Notes: a model not told the origin generated them from the letters alone. A stretch of DNA of 25,665 nucleotides from Blastocatellia bacterium (GCA_013695195.1 JACDAY010000160.1:1-25665), one strand, 5' to 3'; counted from the first letter of the stretch, positions 1 to 7,817 are shown. Made by a program: numbers and translations.

Positions 1-1244
1 GGTGTAACCGGCTGCAGGCTCAAACCGAGTTTGCCGTTTGGCCTTTCAGCCTCGCCGTTTTGTCCATTTTGCGGAATGGTGTTTCCGGAGTTATCTTCGG
101 TTTCAAATTCCTCGAGCGTTGCGGTCAGTTCCTGAGTGGTGCCATCTCGAAGCACGGTTACCCTGATCTCTGTTCCGGGCAGCGTTCCGGCGACTTTGTT
201 GCGCAGAATATTGCTGTCCTCGATCCTTTCGCCGTTTATCGCGGTGATAATATCGCGGAGTTTAATGCCGGCTTTCTCGGCTGCGCTTCCTGAAAGGACC
301 TGGTTAACGAGAACGCCTGATTTGTCCTTCAATTCAAGAGCCTGGGCGGCTTCATCGGTAATGTTTTGAATACCGATCCCGAGCTTTCCGCGCCTAACCC
401 GGCCGTCCTTCAATAGCTGGTCCATAACGGATTTTGCCATATTTGAAGGTATCGCAAATCCGATGCCGATATTTCCGCCTGCGGCGCCAGGAGACGAAAG
501 AATCTGTGAATTAATGCCGATAAGCTCGCTGTTTAGATTGACGAGGGCACCGCCGGAATTGCCGCGGTTGATCGGAGCATCGGTCTGTAGAAAATCTTCA
601 AAGCTTTGGCCGTCGCTAAGTCCAGTCCGGCGGCCCTTTGCCGAGATGATACCGGCAGTTACGCTTTGCCCGATGCCCAGCGGATTTCCGATCGCCAGAA
701 CAATATCCCCGACGCGCACGCTGTCAGAGTTGCCTAGGTTGAGAAAAGGCAGGTCCTGGGATTCGATCTTTAGCACGGCTAGATCGCTCGGTTTGTCCGC
801 TCCAATCAGTTTCGCTTCAAAAGATTTGTTGTCGGCCATCAATACGGTGATCTTGTCGGCACCGTCGATCACATGGGCGTTTGTAAGTATTGTGCCGTCC
901 GCGCTTACGATCACGCCGGAACCCAACCCGCGCTGAAGCTGCGGCCTTCGATTCTGCCCCTGGCCCGGATCCTGTCGGAAAAATTCGTCTCCGAAAGGAA
1001 ACGGTTGCTGAGACTGCTGTTTAGCTCTGCCTTCCGCTTCAATTCGTACGACAGCGCCTGCAGTATTCCCAACCACATCCGCGTAAGATGTCCTAACGCC
1101 GTCTACTACAATCGGTGCGGGCGGAGCAGCGGATTGATTCGGTGCGACGGCTACGTCCTGGCCGCCAAATAAACCTGTCCTGCAGCCCGAAAAGATAGAC
1201 ACGGAAACAAGAAGTAAAATGACAAAACTGTTTCTATTAAACAT
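1..1244 (-). CDS. HtrA/DegP-like serine protease with PDZ domain(s), lipoprotein, 3' part cut by window edge
   Basis: Envelope quality-control protease of the trypsin-like S1C family that degrades or refolds damaged exported proteins. Reading from ATG at 1244, preceded by GGAG 9 nt upstream, gives 414 residues before the window ends. Residues 1-20 are a hydrophobic signal followed by Cys21 in a lipobox-like FSGC, so the enzyme is probably lipid-anchored rather than soluble. A proline- and glutamine-rich linker covers about 30-105. The protease domain follows with the triad His124 (TNAHVI), Asp154 (KPSDLAVLKI) and Ser230 (NRGNSGGAL). A PDZ domain covers about 282-380 with the carboxylate loop GKLGIGIQ. 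A second PDZ seems to start near residue 404 (GKLGLSLQ), which matches DegP/DegQ architecture. The gene is co-directional with the polyamine operon but separated from it by about 250 bp with a large inverted repeat. Confidence 0.93.
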   Translation of the reverse strand, partial: MFNRNSFVILLLVSVSIFSGCRTGLFGGQDVAVAPNQSAAPPAPIVVDGVRTSYADVVGNTAGAVVRIEAEGRAKQQSQQPFPFGDEFFRQDPGQGQNRRPQLQRGLGSGVIVSADGTILTNAHVIDGADKITVLMADNKSFEAKLIGADKPSDLAVLKIESQDLPFLNLGNSDSVRVGDIVLAIGNPLGIGQSVTAGIISAKGRRTGLSDGQSFEDFLQTDAPINRGNSGGALVNLNSELIGINSQILSSPGAAGGNIGIGFAIPSNMAKSVMDQLLKDGRVRRGKLGIGIQNITDEAAQALELKDKSGVLVNQVLSGSAAEKAGIKLRDIITAINGERIEDSNILRNKVAGTLPGTEIRVTVLRDGTTQELTATLEEFETEDNSGNTIPQNGQNGEAERPNGKLGLSLQPVT

Positions 1245-1350
1245 CCAATATTTCTCCAGATAATTTCTTAATTAAGATTTTAGCTTATATGTAAACAAAT
1301 TAAAATAATTCTGGCAGGTTTTACGAAATGGAGTAAGAGTAAGTTCAGGA

Positions 1351-1495
1351 ATAAATCGAAGAAGCGGGTGCAAAGCAACCCTTTCGGACTGTCAATTTTT
1401 TACAATGAAAACAGAATCCTCAAAACTGTTGACAGGATATCGCCCTAACAATTGCAGGTCCGGAAGGGTTACTTGCACCCGCTTATTCAATTTAT
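1351..1495. repeat. 145-bp imperfect inverted repeat 3' of agmatinase gene
   Basis: The arms at 1351-1387 and 1460-1495 are reverse complements over about 36 bp with only a few mismatches; the core is AAGCGGGTGCAA pairing with TTGCACCCGCTT. Inside the outer arms a second, 7-bp inverted pair CTGTCAA / TTGACAG (about 1388-1394 and 1429-1435) gives a nested stem. The element starts 1-2 bp past the agmatinase stop, so in that transcript it would fold into a long 3' stem-loop. It could instead be a MITE-like relic. No target-site duplication is obvious. The rest of 1245-1350 is AT-rich and should carry the htrA promoter, but no clear -35/-10 pair stood out. Confidence 0.7.
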
Positions 1496-1496
1496 C

Positions 1497-2408
1497 TTAA
1501 TTTTCCCCCATAACCTTCGGTGTTTCGTGATTGAAAATATAGGCGAGAGATTTGTAAACGAGTTTAGCACATAGAAATGCGGGCGAATCGTAGTCTTCGA
1601 CATAGGAATATTCGACCAGGTCCATTCCTACAACCCGTTTATTTCTGGCGATTTGACGGATTAGATTCAGCGTTTCGTACCAGCCCAGCCCGCCCGGTTC
1701 GGGTGTTCCGGTCGTCGGTACAAGGCCCGGGTCAAGACCATCGATGTCGATTGTCAGATAAACATTTTCGGTCAGGGAATCGACCGCCTCGGCTATCCAA
1801 TCCGTGCGTCCAACGATGTCTTTTGCCCAAAATATCTTTGTCGACAGGCCGAATTCCAGCGAACGCATCTCATCTGCAGAGATCGAACGGATACCGACCT
1901 GCACTGACGGGATTCGCAAATCTTTTACGACACGTGCCATGATCGAAGCATGCGAATGCGGGGTGCCATCATACGTGTCGCGAAGATCGGCATGAGCGTC
2001 GATCTGGAGAACGCTTAAATTATGGTATTGCTCAGCATGAGCCTTTATGACCGGGCCAGAAACCGAATGTTCACCACCGAGCATACACAGGAATTTACCC
2101 GATTTCAGGATTGTTTTAGTGTATTCGTAAAGCGAATTCATCATCAATTCGGGTGTCTCGAGGGGCGTAAACTCTTCGAGTGTATGGATGCCGATCTTAT
2201 ACACCTCGGAATCTGTCTCCTCTTCATAAAGCTCCATATTCCGCGATGCATTAACAATAGCCATGGCACCCGAACCGGTTCCGGTTCCATAAGATACGGT
2301 GCCTTCGTAGGAAACAGGAAGCACCAGAACTCGCGCCGAGTCAAACGCTGAATATTGCTCTTCATCGATCCCGCCGAAATTCATTGGAAGTTGTAATGAT
2401 TGGGACAT
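1497..2408 (-). CDS. speB: Agmatinase (ureohydrolase family)
   Basis: Hydrolyses agmatine to putrescine and urea with a binuclear Mn site, in the cytoplasm. The ureohydrolase signatures are all present (numbering from the start chosen here, 303 aa): GGEHS at 111-115, DAHADLRD at 137-144, SHAS near 152 and DIDGLDP at 221-227, followed by PTTGTPEPGG. An upstream in-frame ATG at 2486 overlaps the stop of the preceding gene (TAATG) and would add 26 residues, but those codons come entirely from an inverted heptad-repeat element (2414-2486). The ATG at 2408, leading into MSQSLQLP, is therefore the likelier start, although its Shine-Dalgarno is weak. It is the last gene of the speA / zinc-ribbon / DHS-like operon and directly uses the product of SpeA. 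Confidence 0.95.
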   Translation of the reverse strand: MSQSLQLPMNFGGIDEEQYSAFDSARVLVLPVSYEGTVSYGTGTGSGAMAIVNASRNMELYEEETDSEVYKIGIHTLEEFTPLETPELMMNSLYEYTKTILKSGKFLCMLGGEHSVSGPVIKAHAEQYHNLSVLQIDAHADLRDTYDGTPHSHASIMARVVKDLRIPSVQVGIRSISADEMRSLEFGLSTKIFWAKDIVGRTDWIAEAVDSLTENVYLTIDIDGLDPGLVPTTGTPEPGGLGWYETLNLIRQIARNKRVVGMDLVEYSYVEDYDSPAFLCAKLVYKSLAYIFNHETPKVMGEN

Positions 2409-2413
2409 AAGAA

Positions 2414-2486
2414 GTGTGGAGTGCGGAACGCGGACTGATGAAGATAAGAATCTTTTATTCCGCATTCCACACTCCGCATTCCGCAT
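2414..2486. repeat. Inverted heptad-repeat element between DHS-like gene and speB
   Basis: Plus strand 2414-2434 holds three heptamers (GTGTGGA, GTGCGGA, ACGCGGA). Positions 2459-2486 hold four in reverse orientation (TCCGCAT, TCCACAC, TCCGCAT, TCCGCAT), with 24 bp of AT-rich spacer between. The arms are mutually complementary, so the intercistronic mRNA can form a hairpin just upstream of the speB start. Translating through it gives the low-complexity N-terminus MRNAECGMRN, which is best read as an annotation artefact. Confidence 0.85.
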
Positions 2487-3550
2487 TAGGGTACTTCGAT
2501 CGTCATTTCCTTTCCGGCAAAGCTGAAAGTTGGACGCTTACGGCCTTTCATAAATTTTGCAGCCGTTTGCGAAAGCGCCGTGATAATCATCGGGAGCGCT
2601 ATGGAAGGATCGCTAGGAACATAGGCCGTTGTTGCACCCCGCAGCAGTTTTCCGAACAAGTCAGTATGATTGCCGGCGAATGAAGGAGTTCGAATATCAA
2701 GTGGAACTGAATCGGTTGTGATCGAAATAGCGTATTTGTGACCGCGCGGAGTGGTACGCGTTATATACGACGAGATCTCCGCCATATTGACCATGCTTTG
2801 GCTGCACGTGCTGCCTAATGTAATAATTCCCGAATTGCGGGTCTTTTGAGCGATCTGCATCATGTCCATGGTGTCCTGTGTCGTATCGAAAGTGAGATGC
2901 GACTTTTTTTCAAAACGGGCTCTTGCGATGCCGACGGAAAGCTCCGTGCTGATGAGGTCAGGGCAAAAGATCGGGATTCTGGATTTGAAAGAGGCGGTCA
3001 TAATGCCGTCTTCGTGAGCTATCTCTGCAAGTTCGCGTCCCATCAGGTGAAGAAATTCGCGCATCGAATACGACCGGGTCAGATCGAGCTGGTTTATCAC
3101 GCTGCCGACCCATTCGTCAGCTTCGTGATACTCGTCGCTATTGGCGAGCGTGTCGCCCATTCGCATAACATCAGAGGCTTCGAGCTCTTCGTCGCTCATG
3201 CTCGGATGGGCCTGGTAATGGTTGCGGCCGAGCGTTTCGTGTATGTCCTGAAACAAAACCGAGCCGGACATAACGATCACATCGACAAAACGGTTTTTGA
3301 TAACGTAGGCAAGCAGACGCCGCATACCCGACGAGATCAGGTTTCCGGAACCGCATAGATAGATCGTCGAATTATCATCCAGCATATCCAGCCAAATGCG
3401 GTGTGCTTCCGCCAATTGCTTCGCGCCGAATCCCGCTCCTTCCATTTTTTCCAGAAGTCCGGCTACGGACCTGTCCCGGTCAATCGGGACAGGCCTCGTT
3501 GGGACGGTTAAAAATTTCGAGGATTTTGTTTTCTTTTGAGCCACCATCAT
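2486..3550 (-). CDS. Deoxyhypusine synthase-family protein (probable homospermidine-type polyamine synthase)
   Basis: Member of the NAD-dependent deoxyhypusine synthase (DHS) fold family, 354 aa. Recognisable blocks are CGSGNLISSGMRR (about 66-78), the NAD-loop region VIVMSGSVLFQDIHETLG (91-108), and RIPIFCPDLISTEL (191-204). The C-terminal FGKLL carries Lys301, aligning with the lysine that forms the enzyme-imine intermediate in eukaryotic DHS. By remembered alignment, the paired histidines of human DHS (KHH, around 288) are replaced here by Gln251-Ser252-Met253. Bacteria generally lack the eIF5A lysine substrate, so the job is probably aminobutyl transfer onto a free amine (putrescine or agmatine), as in homospermidine synthases derived from DHS. 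Sitting between speA and speB supports this. The start is ATG 3550 (or 3547) after GGAG. The exact substrate is not shown by sequence. Confidence 0.85.
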   Translation of the reverse strand: MMVAQKKTKSSKFLTVPTRPVPIDRDRSVAGLLEKMEGAGFGAKQLAEAHRIWLDMLDDNSTIYLCGSGNLISSGMRRLLAYVIKNRFVDVIVMSGSVLFQDIHETLGRNHYQAHPSMSDEELEASDVMRMGDTLANSDEYHEADEWVGSVINQLDLTRSYSMREFLHLMGRELAEIAHEDGIMTASFKSRIPIFCPDLISTELSVGIARARFEKKSHLTFDTTQDTMDMMQIAQKTRNSGIITLGSTCSQSMVNMAEISSYITRTTPRGHKYAISITTDSVPLDIRTPSFAGNHTDLFGKLLRGATTAYVPSDPSIALPMIITALSQTAAKFMKGRKRPTFSFAGKEMTIEVP

Positions 3551-3582
3551 AATTTCTCCAAATCGATTAAATTGTAAAATTG

Positions 3583-3816
3583 CTAAATATCAACACGGTC
3601 CCTCGTATAAAATTCGAGGCTGTTACAGTTGTCGCAGCGGTAAGCTTCAACGCGATACCCTTCTCGGCCCGAGGTCTTTACGCCGGACCAAAACGTTTCT
3701 TCGGGTTCGCCTTCAACCCATGCCTGCTGCGTTTTATACTCAAGATGTCCCCGGTCGAAGACAAATCCTTTGGACATCTTGCCGCCGCATTTTGAACATT
3801 CGATTTCAGTAGGCAT
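3583..3816 (-). CDS. Small zinc-ribbon protein in polyamine operon
   Basis: A 77-residue protein beginning MPTEIECSKCGG and ending in a second cysteine pair, YRCDNCN, near residues 61-64. Together CxxC and CxxC form a four-cysteine zinc ribbon around a middle rich in Trp, Gly and charged residues. The ATG at 3816 is preferred because GGGAG lies 9 nt upstream. An in-frame TTG at 3825 would overlap the SpeA stop (TTGA) and add three residues. It lies 5 bp after speA and 32 bp before the DHS-like gene, so it is co-transcribed with enzymes of agmatine metabolism. I do not recognise a specific function; a nucleic-acid or protein-binding adaptor is possible. Confidence 0.75.
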   Translation of the reverse strand: MPTEIECSKCGGKMSKGFVFDRGHLEYKTQQAWVEGEPEETFWSGVKTSGREGYRVEAYRCDNCNSLEFYTRDRVDI

Positions 3817-3821
3817 AAAGG

Positions 3822-5759
3822 TCAACTCCCGTTCGGCGTAAGATATGTATAACTCTCCGCCTGATTCTCGTAAAATTCGATCAGTTGATTGCCTTCCTTT
3901 GTTGAAAGCTGCCCGTCTTTTATCCTTTTCATAACGGCGCGGCGAAACTGGTCGTGAAGCTGCACGGCGTCGAAGCGTACGGTCAACAAAGCGTCCGCCA
4001 GCGTCGCTCCGTATATCACCTTCTTAATAATATGTCCGTCTTCGCCGATAAAAATGTGGGCCTCGTGCGGAACACCGAAAAGATTATGGTTGTTTCCCAT
4101 AACTTCCTGATACGCCCCGACCAGCATCATCGCCAGATAATACGGCTCGTTTTTGACCAGCTTATGAAGCTCGAGAACAGGTTTGACATCGTGAAGATCC
4201 ACGAATTTATCAACTATTCCGTCGGAATCGCATGTTATATCACATAGCGTAGCATATTCCGTCGGCTTTTTGTTGAGTTTATGTATCGGCATGATCGGGA
4301 AGAGCTGCTCGAGCGCCCAATTGTCCGGCATCGACCTGAAAACAGAGAAGTTAGCAAGATATTTCGCGCATAAAAGACGGCGTAATTCGTTGAATTCCTC
4401 CGCGACATACTTTTTCATTTGGGCGAATTGATCGGCCTTTTCGCAAACATCCCAAAACAAAACCTCGCCCTTGCCCTTATCTTCAAGCGTGATCAGGCCG
4501 AGATTAAACATTGTGAAAAGCTCTTCGCGGTTTTCGAGAGCGTCGTGATAATACTCGCGGTAATTCTTGCCGTTTATAGTTTCGTTAAGATCGTAAAGCT
4601 CGCGGACGATTTGCGGATCATCAGCCTTTACTTCGAGCGGCGTCAGATCCTCGACAACCGTTTCGATCTCGTCCTGAATATTCGTAACGAGAACCGCGTG
4701 GTAGGCCGAAAGAAATCGTCCCGATTCCTGAATGATCGTGGGATGAGGAACATTTTCGTCGTCGCAAACCTGTTTGATCACATAAATTACGTCGTTCGCA
4801 AATTCCTGCGCGTTATAGTTTGCCGAGGATTCGAACGAGGTGCGCGAGCCGTCGTAATCTACAGCCATGCCGCCGCCGACATCCAGATAATCCACCGGAA
4901 TTCCCATCTGGTGGATCTTTGCGTAAGTGCGCGCCGCTTCTTTCATTGCATTCTTGATGCGTTTTATATCGGTAAGCTGCGAGCCGATGTGAAAATGGAG
5001 AAGTTTCAGCATGTCGATGCGTTCGGCTTCCTGCAGTTGCCGAATGACATCCAGAATTTCCGTCGTCGTCAAACCGAATTTGGCAGCCTCGCCGCCCGAT
5101 TTTTCCCATTTGCCGGAGCCTTTTGAATAGAGTTTTACGCGGACGCCGAGCATCGGCAGATTGGCCTCGGGATTTTCGGCCAGAACTTCCTTGACCTGGC
5201 TCAGCGTATGATCGAGTTCACTCATCTTTTCGATGACGATCACGACATTCTTTCCCGCCCCGGCGCCTGTGAACGCTAGTTTTACAAAATCACGATCTTT
5301 AAATCCGTTCAGTACAAGCAAGCTGTCCTTTGACTGCTCCAAACCGAGAGCAGCGTACAGCTCGGCCTTCGAACCTGCCTCGAGGCCGAAATTATAGCGC
5401 GAGCCTTCGCGCAGGTATTCCTCGATCACGGCACGGTTTTGATTGACCTTCATCGGATAAACACAGAGATGGCCGCCTTCGTAATCAAATTCTTTGATGG
5501 ATTTTTTAAAAGCTGTTTGCAGCTTGCGGATCTGCCCGAAAAGAAGCTGCGGAAAACGAAGCAAAACCGGCGTATTTATGCCGCGTTTGCGCAAATCGTC
5601 GATAATTTCCTTGACGTCGGCCGTTAAATTTTCATTCTCGGGCGAGTAGACTACGAGATTTCCTTTCCGGTTGATGCCGAAATAGCCTGCTCCCCAGTTA
5701 TCGATACCGTAAGTTTCGGCGGTTTGCTCCGTAACAGAACTCAATTTGCGCTGCTCCAA
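3822..5759 (-). CDS. speA: Biosynthetic arginine decarboxylase
   Basis: PLP-dependent fold-III decarboxylase converting arginine to agmatine, the first step of polyamine synthesis in this operon. At 645 aa it matches the usual SpeA length (about 630-660). The PLP lysine is Lys104 in CVYPMKVNQ. Further hallmarks are HFHIGSQ (255-261), GGGMAVDYDG (295-304), ESGRFL (345-350) and the C-terminal catalytic Cys510 in CDSDG, completing the active site across the dimer. The N-terminal GIDNWGAGYFGIN is also typical. The start is a non-ATG codon: TTG 5759 gives the full length, but GGAG at 5757-5754 lies 9 nt before another TTG at 5744 (Leu6), which could be the real start. It is first in the operon. 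Its promoter should lie in the AT-rich 5760-5880, where no convincing -35/-10 pair was found. Confidence 0.96.
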   Translation of the reverse strand: MEQRKLSSVTEQTAETYGIDNWGAGYFGINRKGNLVVYSPENENLTADVKEIIDDLRKRGINTPVLLRFPQLLFGQIRKLQTAFKKSIKEFDYEGGHLCVYPMKVNQNRAVIEEYLREGSRYNFGLEAGSKAELYAALGLEQSKDSLLVLNGFKDRDFVKLAFTGAGAGKNVVIVIEKMSELDHTLSQVKEVLAENPEANLPMLGVRVKLYSKGSGKWEKSGGEAAKFGLTTTEILDVIRQLQEAERIDMLKLLHFHIGSQLTDIKRIKNAMKEAARTYAKIHQMGIPVDYLDVGGGMAVDYDGSRTSFESSANYNAQEFANDVIYVIKQVCDDENVPHPTIIQESGRFLSAYHAVLVTNIQDEIETVVEDLTPLEVKADDPQIVRELYDLNETINGKNYREYYHDALENREELFTMFNLGLITLEDKGKGEVLFWDVCEKADQFAQMKKYVAEEFNELRRLLCAKYLANFSVFRSMPDNWALEQLFPIMPIHKLNKKPTEYATLCDITCDSDGIVDKFVDLHDVKPVLELHKLVKNEPYYLAMMLVGAYQEVMGNNHNLFGVPHEAHIFIGEDGHIIKKVIYGATLADALLTVRFDAVQLHDQFRRAVMKRIKDGQLSTKEGNQLIEFYENQAESYTYLTPNGS

Positions 5760-5886
5760 ATATGAAATCGGAAATCCCTTGAATCTGCGATAAAAACTTT
5801 TATCTTAATAAAAATCCGGCAAAAAGCAAAAAGCCTGACTTTATAAATTTTGTGTAACCGATAGCATAACATTATTTTAACGCTTG

Positions 5887-5901
5887 TGGCATAAACTTTG
5901 C
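5887..5901 (+). promoter_or_regulatory. Sigma-54 (-24/-12) promoter upstream of tail-anchored hypothetical
   Basis: TGGCATAAACTTTGC has the invariant GG (-24) and GC (-12) with 10 bp between, matching TGGCAY-N5-TTGC. It lies on the plus strand in the divergent speA/hypothetical spacer, predicting a start near 5913 and a leader of about 144 nt before the ATG at 6057. Confidence 0.7.
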
Positions 5902-6015
5902 GTTTGCAGAAATACGAGGGACTGAAGTCCAACTTTTGAAAAAAGACTATACCTGCATTTTATGAGCGTTTGGAATTTTTTTAATATCCCGGCGTAGAGC
6001 GGTTACCAAAAAATG

Positions 6016-6032
6016 GTGTCAAATTTTGTCAC
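6016..6032. promoter_or_regulatory. 17-bp operator-like palindrome just upstream of hypothetical gene
   Basis: GTGTCAAATTTTGTCAC is a near-perfect palindrome: GTGnCAAA, a centre base, then TTTGnCAC, with mismatches only at positions 4 and 14. It ends 24 bp before the ATG at 6057 and lies downstream of the sigma-54 promoter, a position suited to a repressor or a translation-level element. No regulator can be named. Confidence 0.4.
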
Positions 6033-6056
6033 AAAATCAGTATCCAATGAAAAACC

Positions 6057-7343
6057 ATGAATGTTTTTGAAGACTTGATCGGTGAGTTGAAGGACGAGAA
6101 TTTGCTCGAAGACACGATAATCGACGTGCGCGGGACAACTGACGTTACTTTCGATGATTCGGAAGTGGTTTTTGATGATCATTTTGCCACTGCCGGCCCG
6201 AAGGAAGAAGGTTATCGTGGAGTGGAGCCGGCCGAGGAAAAGGACTTTTATCACAAGCGGGCAATAGACGAAATTTCCTGCCTTCAGATGGTAGAGCATA
6301 TACTTTCAGGCGTCGAGCGTGAGCATATGAAGACGGCGCCCGCCGCATTCGACGATTTCGAAGTAAAAAAGGCCCTGCACAAATTCCTGCAGGTTCCCGG
6401 CGGCCCGCATTTGCCGGAAAAAGCAGTAGCCGAGTTGCTTTTGCTCGATGAAACACAAAAATGGAGTGCGGCGTTGTCAGCTCGCGACCGGCGGGTCTCG
6501 GTTGCGAATCTGCGCCGTTTCTGCGAAAACTCAAAGCCTGTGCTCAGCTCCCAGGCACTTCTGGCACTCGCCCGACTTTATAGAAACTCGCCGTTTTCTG
6601 AAGACGCACGCAAAAAATTTGATTTTGTTATGACACGTCTCTTTACACGTGAGATTGGCGGCGAAAAGCGACGGCTGCTTTTCCAGCGCCCTGAAATGAC
6701 GGCGCATATAAAAACAGTTTACGAAAATTGGTCGAGCAATCTATTGTATGCGACCGATGAAGATGAGGGCGACGTTTCGCTTTCCGTTACCCGTTTTGAC
6801 GACTTAGCGATCGAAGCGGAAACGGCCGAAACCTTTGACGAACTTCTTGACGTGGATTTTTTCAATAAAGTGCGAATTTATAAAGAAGAACTTGGCGATA
6901 TGTTCTTCGTACCGGAAGTCGCGTCAGCCGCCTTCGAATGCAACTTGAGAATCGGCAACAAATATATCGAGCTGATCGCCATCGAAAGAGCAGCCGCCGG
7001 TATCGAAACTATTGAAAAAAAATACGGCTTTACTTATGACCAGATCGTCTCGAATGCAGCCGGGAAAACTCTAAACCTCGTTAACCTGCTACGCGAGTGG
7101 CAGGACCAGGCCGACGAACAAGCCGAAAAGAAAGCCGATTTCATGCGGGATGCCGAGCCGGCTGTCCGAGAAAGAGTTAAACCGAAGAAACGGGTCAATG
7201 AAACAGTCATCATAAAGCCCGCAGCCAGAAAATCCGAATTCGCCGAGGAGGAAGAACAAAAAATTCTTGGCCTCAACAAATGGGTTTTCGCCATCGTCGT
7301 TACAGCAATTTTCGCCGCCGCCGTCATCTATTTCATATCATAA
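6057..7343 (+). CDS. Tail-anchored acidic hypothetical protein
   Basis: A 428-residue protein I do not recognise. The first 60 or so residues are strongly acidic with low predicted structure. The middle (about 70-330) is alpha-helical with charged repeats but no catalytic motif that I can identify. A basic, Lys/Arg-rich linker (about 365-395) precedes an acidic patch (EFAEEEEQ) and a single C-terminal membrane helix (about 408-427, WVFAIVVTAIFAAAVIYFIS). With no signal peptide, this predicts a tail-anchored inner-membrane protein facing the cytoplasm. No good Shine-Dalgarno precedes ATG 6057. A strong sigma-54 promoter at 5887 and a palindrome at 6016 suggest activator-dependent expression, so it may belong to a stress, surface or nitrogen regulon. 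Confidence 0.8.
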   Translation: MNVFEDLIGELKDENLLEDTIIDVRGTTDVTFDDSEVVFDDHFATAGPKEEGYRGVEPAEEKDFYHKRAIDEISCLQMVEHILSGVEREHMKTAPAAFDDFEVKKALHKFLQVPGGPHLPEKAVAELLLLDETQKWSAALSARDRRVSVANLRRFCENSKPVLSSQALLALARLYRNSPFSEDARKKFDFVMTRLFTREIGGEKRRLLFQRPEMTAHIKTVYENWSSNLLYATDEDEGDVSLSVTRFDDLAIEAETAETFDELLDVDFFNKVRIYKEELGDMFFVPEVASAAFECNLRIGNKYIELIAIERAAAGIETIEKKYGFTYDQIVSNAAGKTLNLVNLLREWQDQADEQAEKKADFMRDAEPAVRERVKPKKRVNETVIIKPAARKSEFAEEEEQKILGLNKWVFAIVVTAIFAAAVIYFIS

Positions 7344-7802
7344 AACGTCGTTTCCAATCTCGGAATTCTTTTATTCCTTGGGGTTAATATTTTATCGAAA
7401 ATCGACGTTACAGTATGTGCGGCCTCCGGGGTCGCATTTTCTTGACCGTGTTTTCTCCGGAAGATTTCTCGGTATGGCGCCATTCAACGAAGGCGAAGCT
7501 CGCGGCTCACGAATTATCTAACCACAGTCTTTCCGGCCAAGAATGATATGAAAGACACGCTGGCGAAATGAACAATTGAACGGAATAATTAACAAATGAT
7601 CTAATATAGTCATCGATTTAAAGTTTACCCGCAAATTACCATCCAAAAATTATCCTAGCTTTTCGGCTAATCATACTAAAATGTAAAGCTGTCAAATTTA
7701 TCCCACAAAAATGTAGGAATATAGAATTGAATAAAAGATTAATGCCCCCCATTTTAGCTGTAAATGAATAACTTTGAGGTGCTTATGTATCTTTAACCAA
7801 TC
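7344..7802. other. Intergenic region upstream of the glnA sigma-54 promoter
   Basis: No gene is supported here. A moderately GC-rich patch (about 7420-7520) could be a degraded coding fragment but matches nothing I recognise. Positions 7550-7800 are AT-rich. Two similar short motifs, AGCTGTCAAAT (7687-7697) and AGCTGTAAAT (7756-7765), lie about 50-120 bp upstream of the sigma-54 promoter, where enhancer-binding activators usually sit. This is suggestive only. Confidence 0.4.
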
Positions 7803-7817
7803 CGGCATACCCTTTGC
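7803..7817 (+). promoter_or_regulatory. Sigma-54 promoter of glutamine synthetase gene
   Basis: CGGCATACCCTTTGC has GG and GC separated by 10 bp, as required for RpoN. It predicts transcription starting near 7829, about 45 nt before the ATG at 7874. Sigma-54 control of glnA is well established in other bacteria, which strengthens the call. Confidence 0.75.

Noticed and set aside
463..936. 157-codon plus-strand open frame within the htrA region
   Set aside because: It is antisense to the protease, whose minus-strand frame has a complete catalytic triad and PDZ motifs; the plus frame has no protein-like features or ribosome site.
4419..5126. 235-codon plus-strand open frame opposite speA
   Set aside because: Shadow of the strongly conserved arginine decarboxylase; no recognisable domain.
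7267..7521. 84-codon frame after the tail-anchored gene
   Set aside because: Starts inside the previous gene in another frame and has no conserved motif; possibly a decayed fragment but not supportable.
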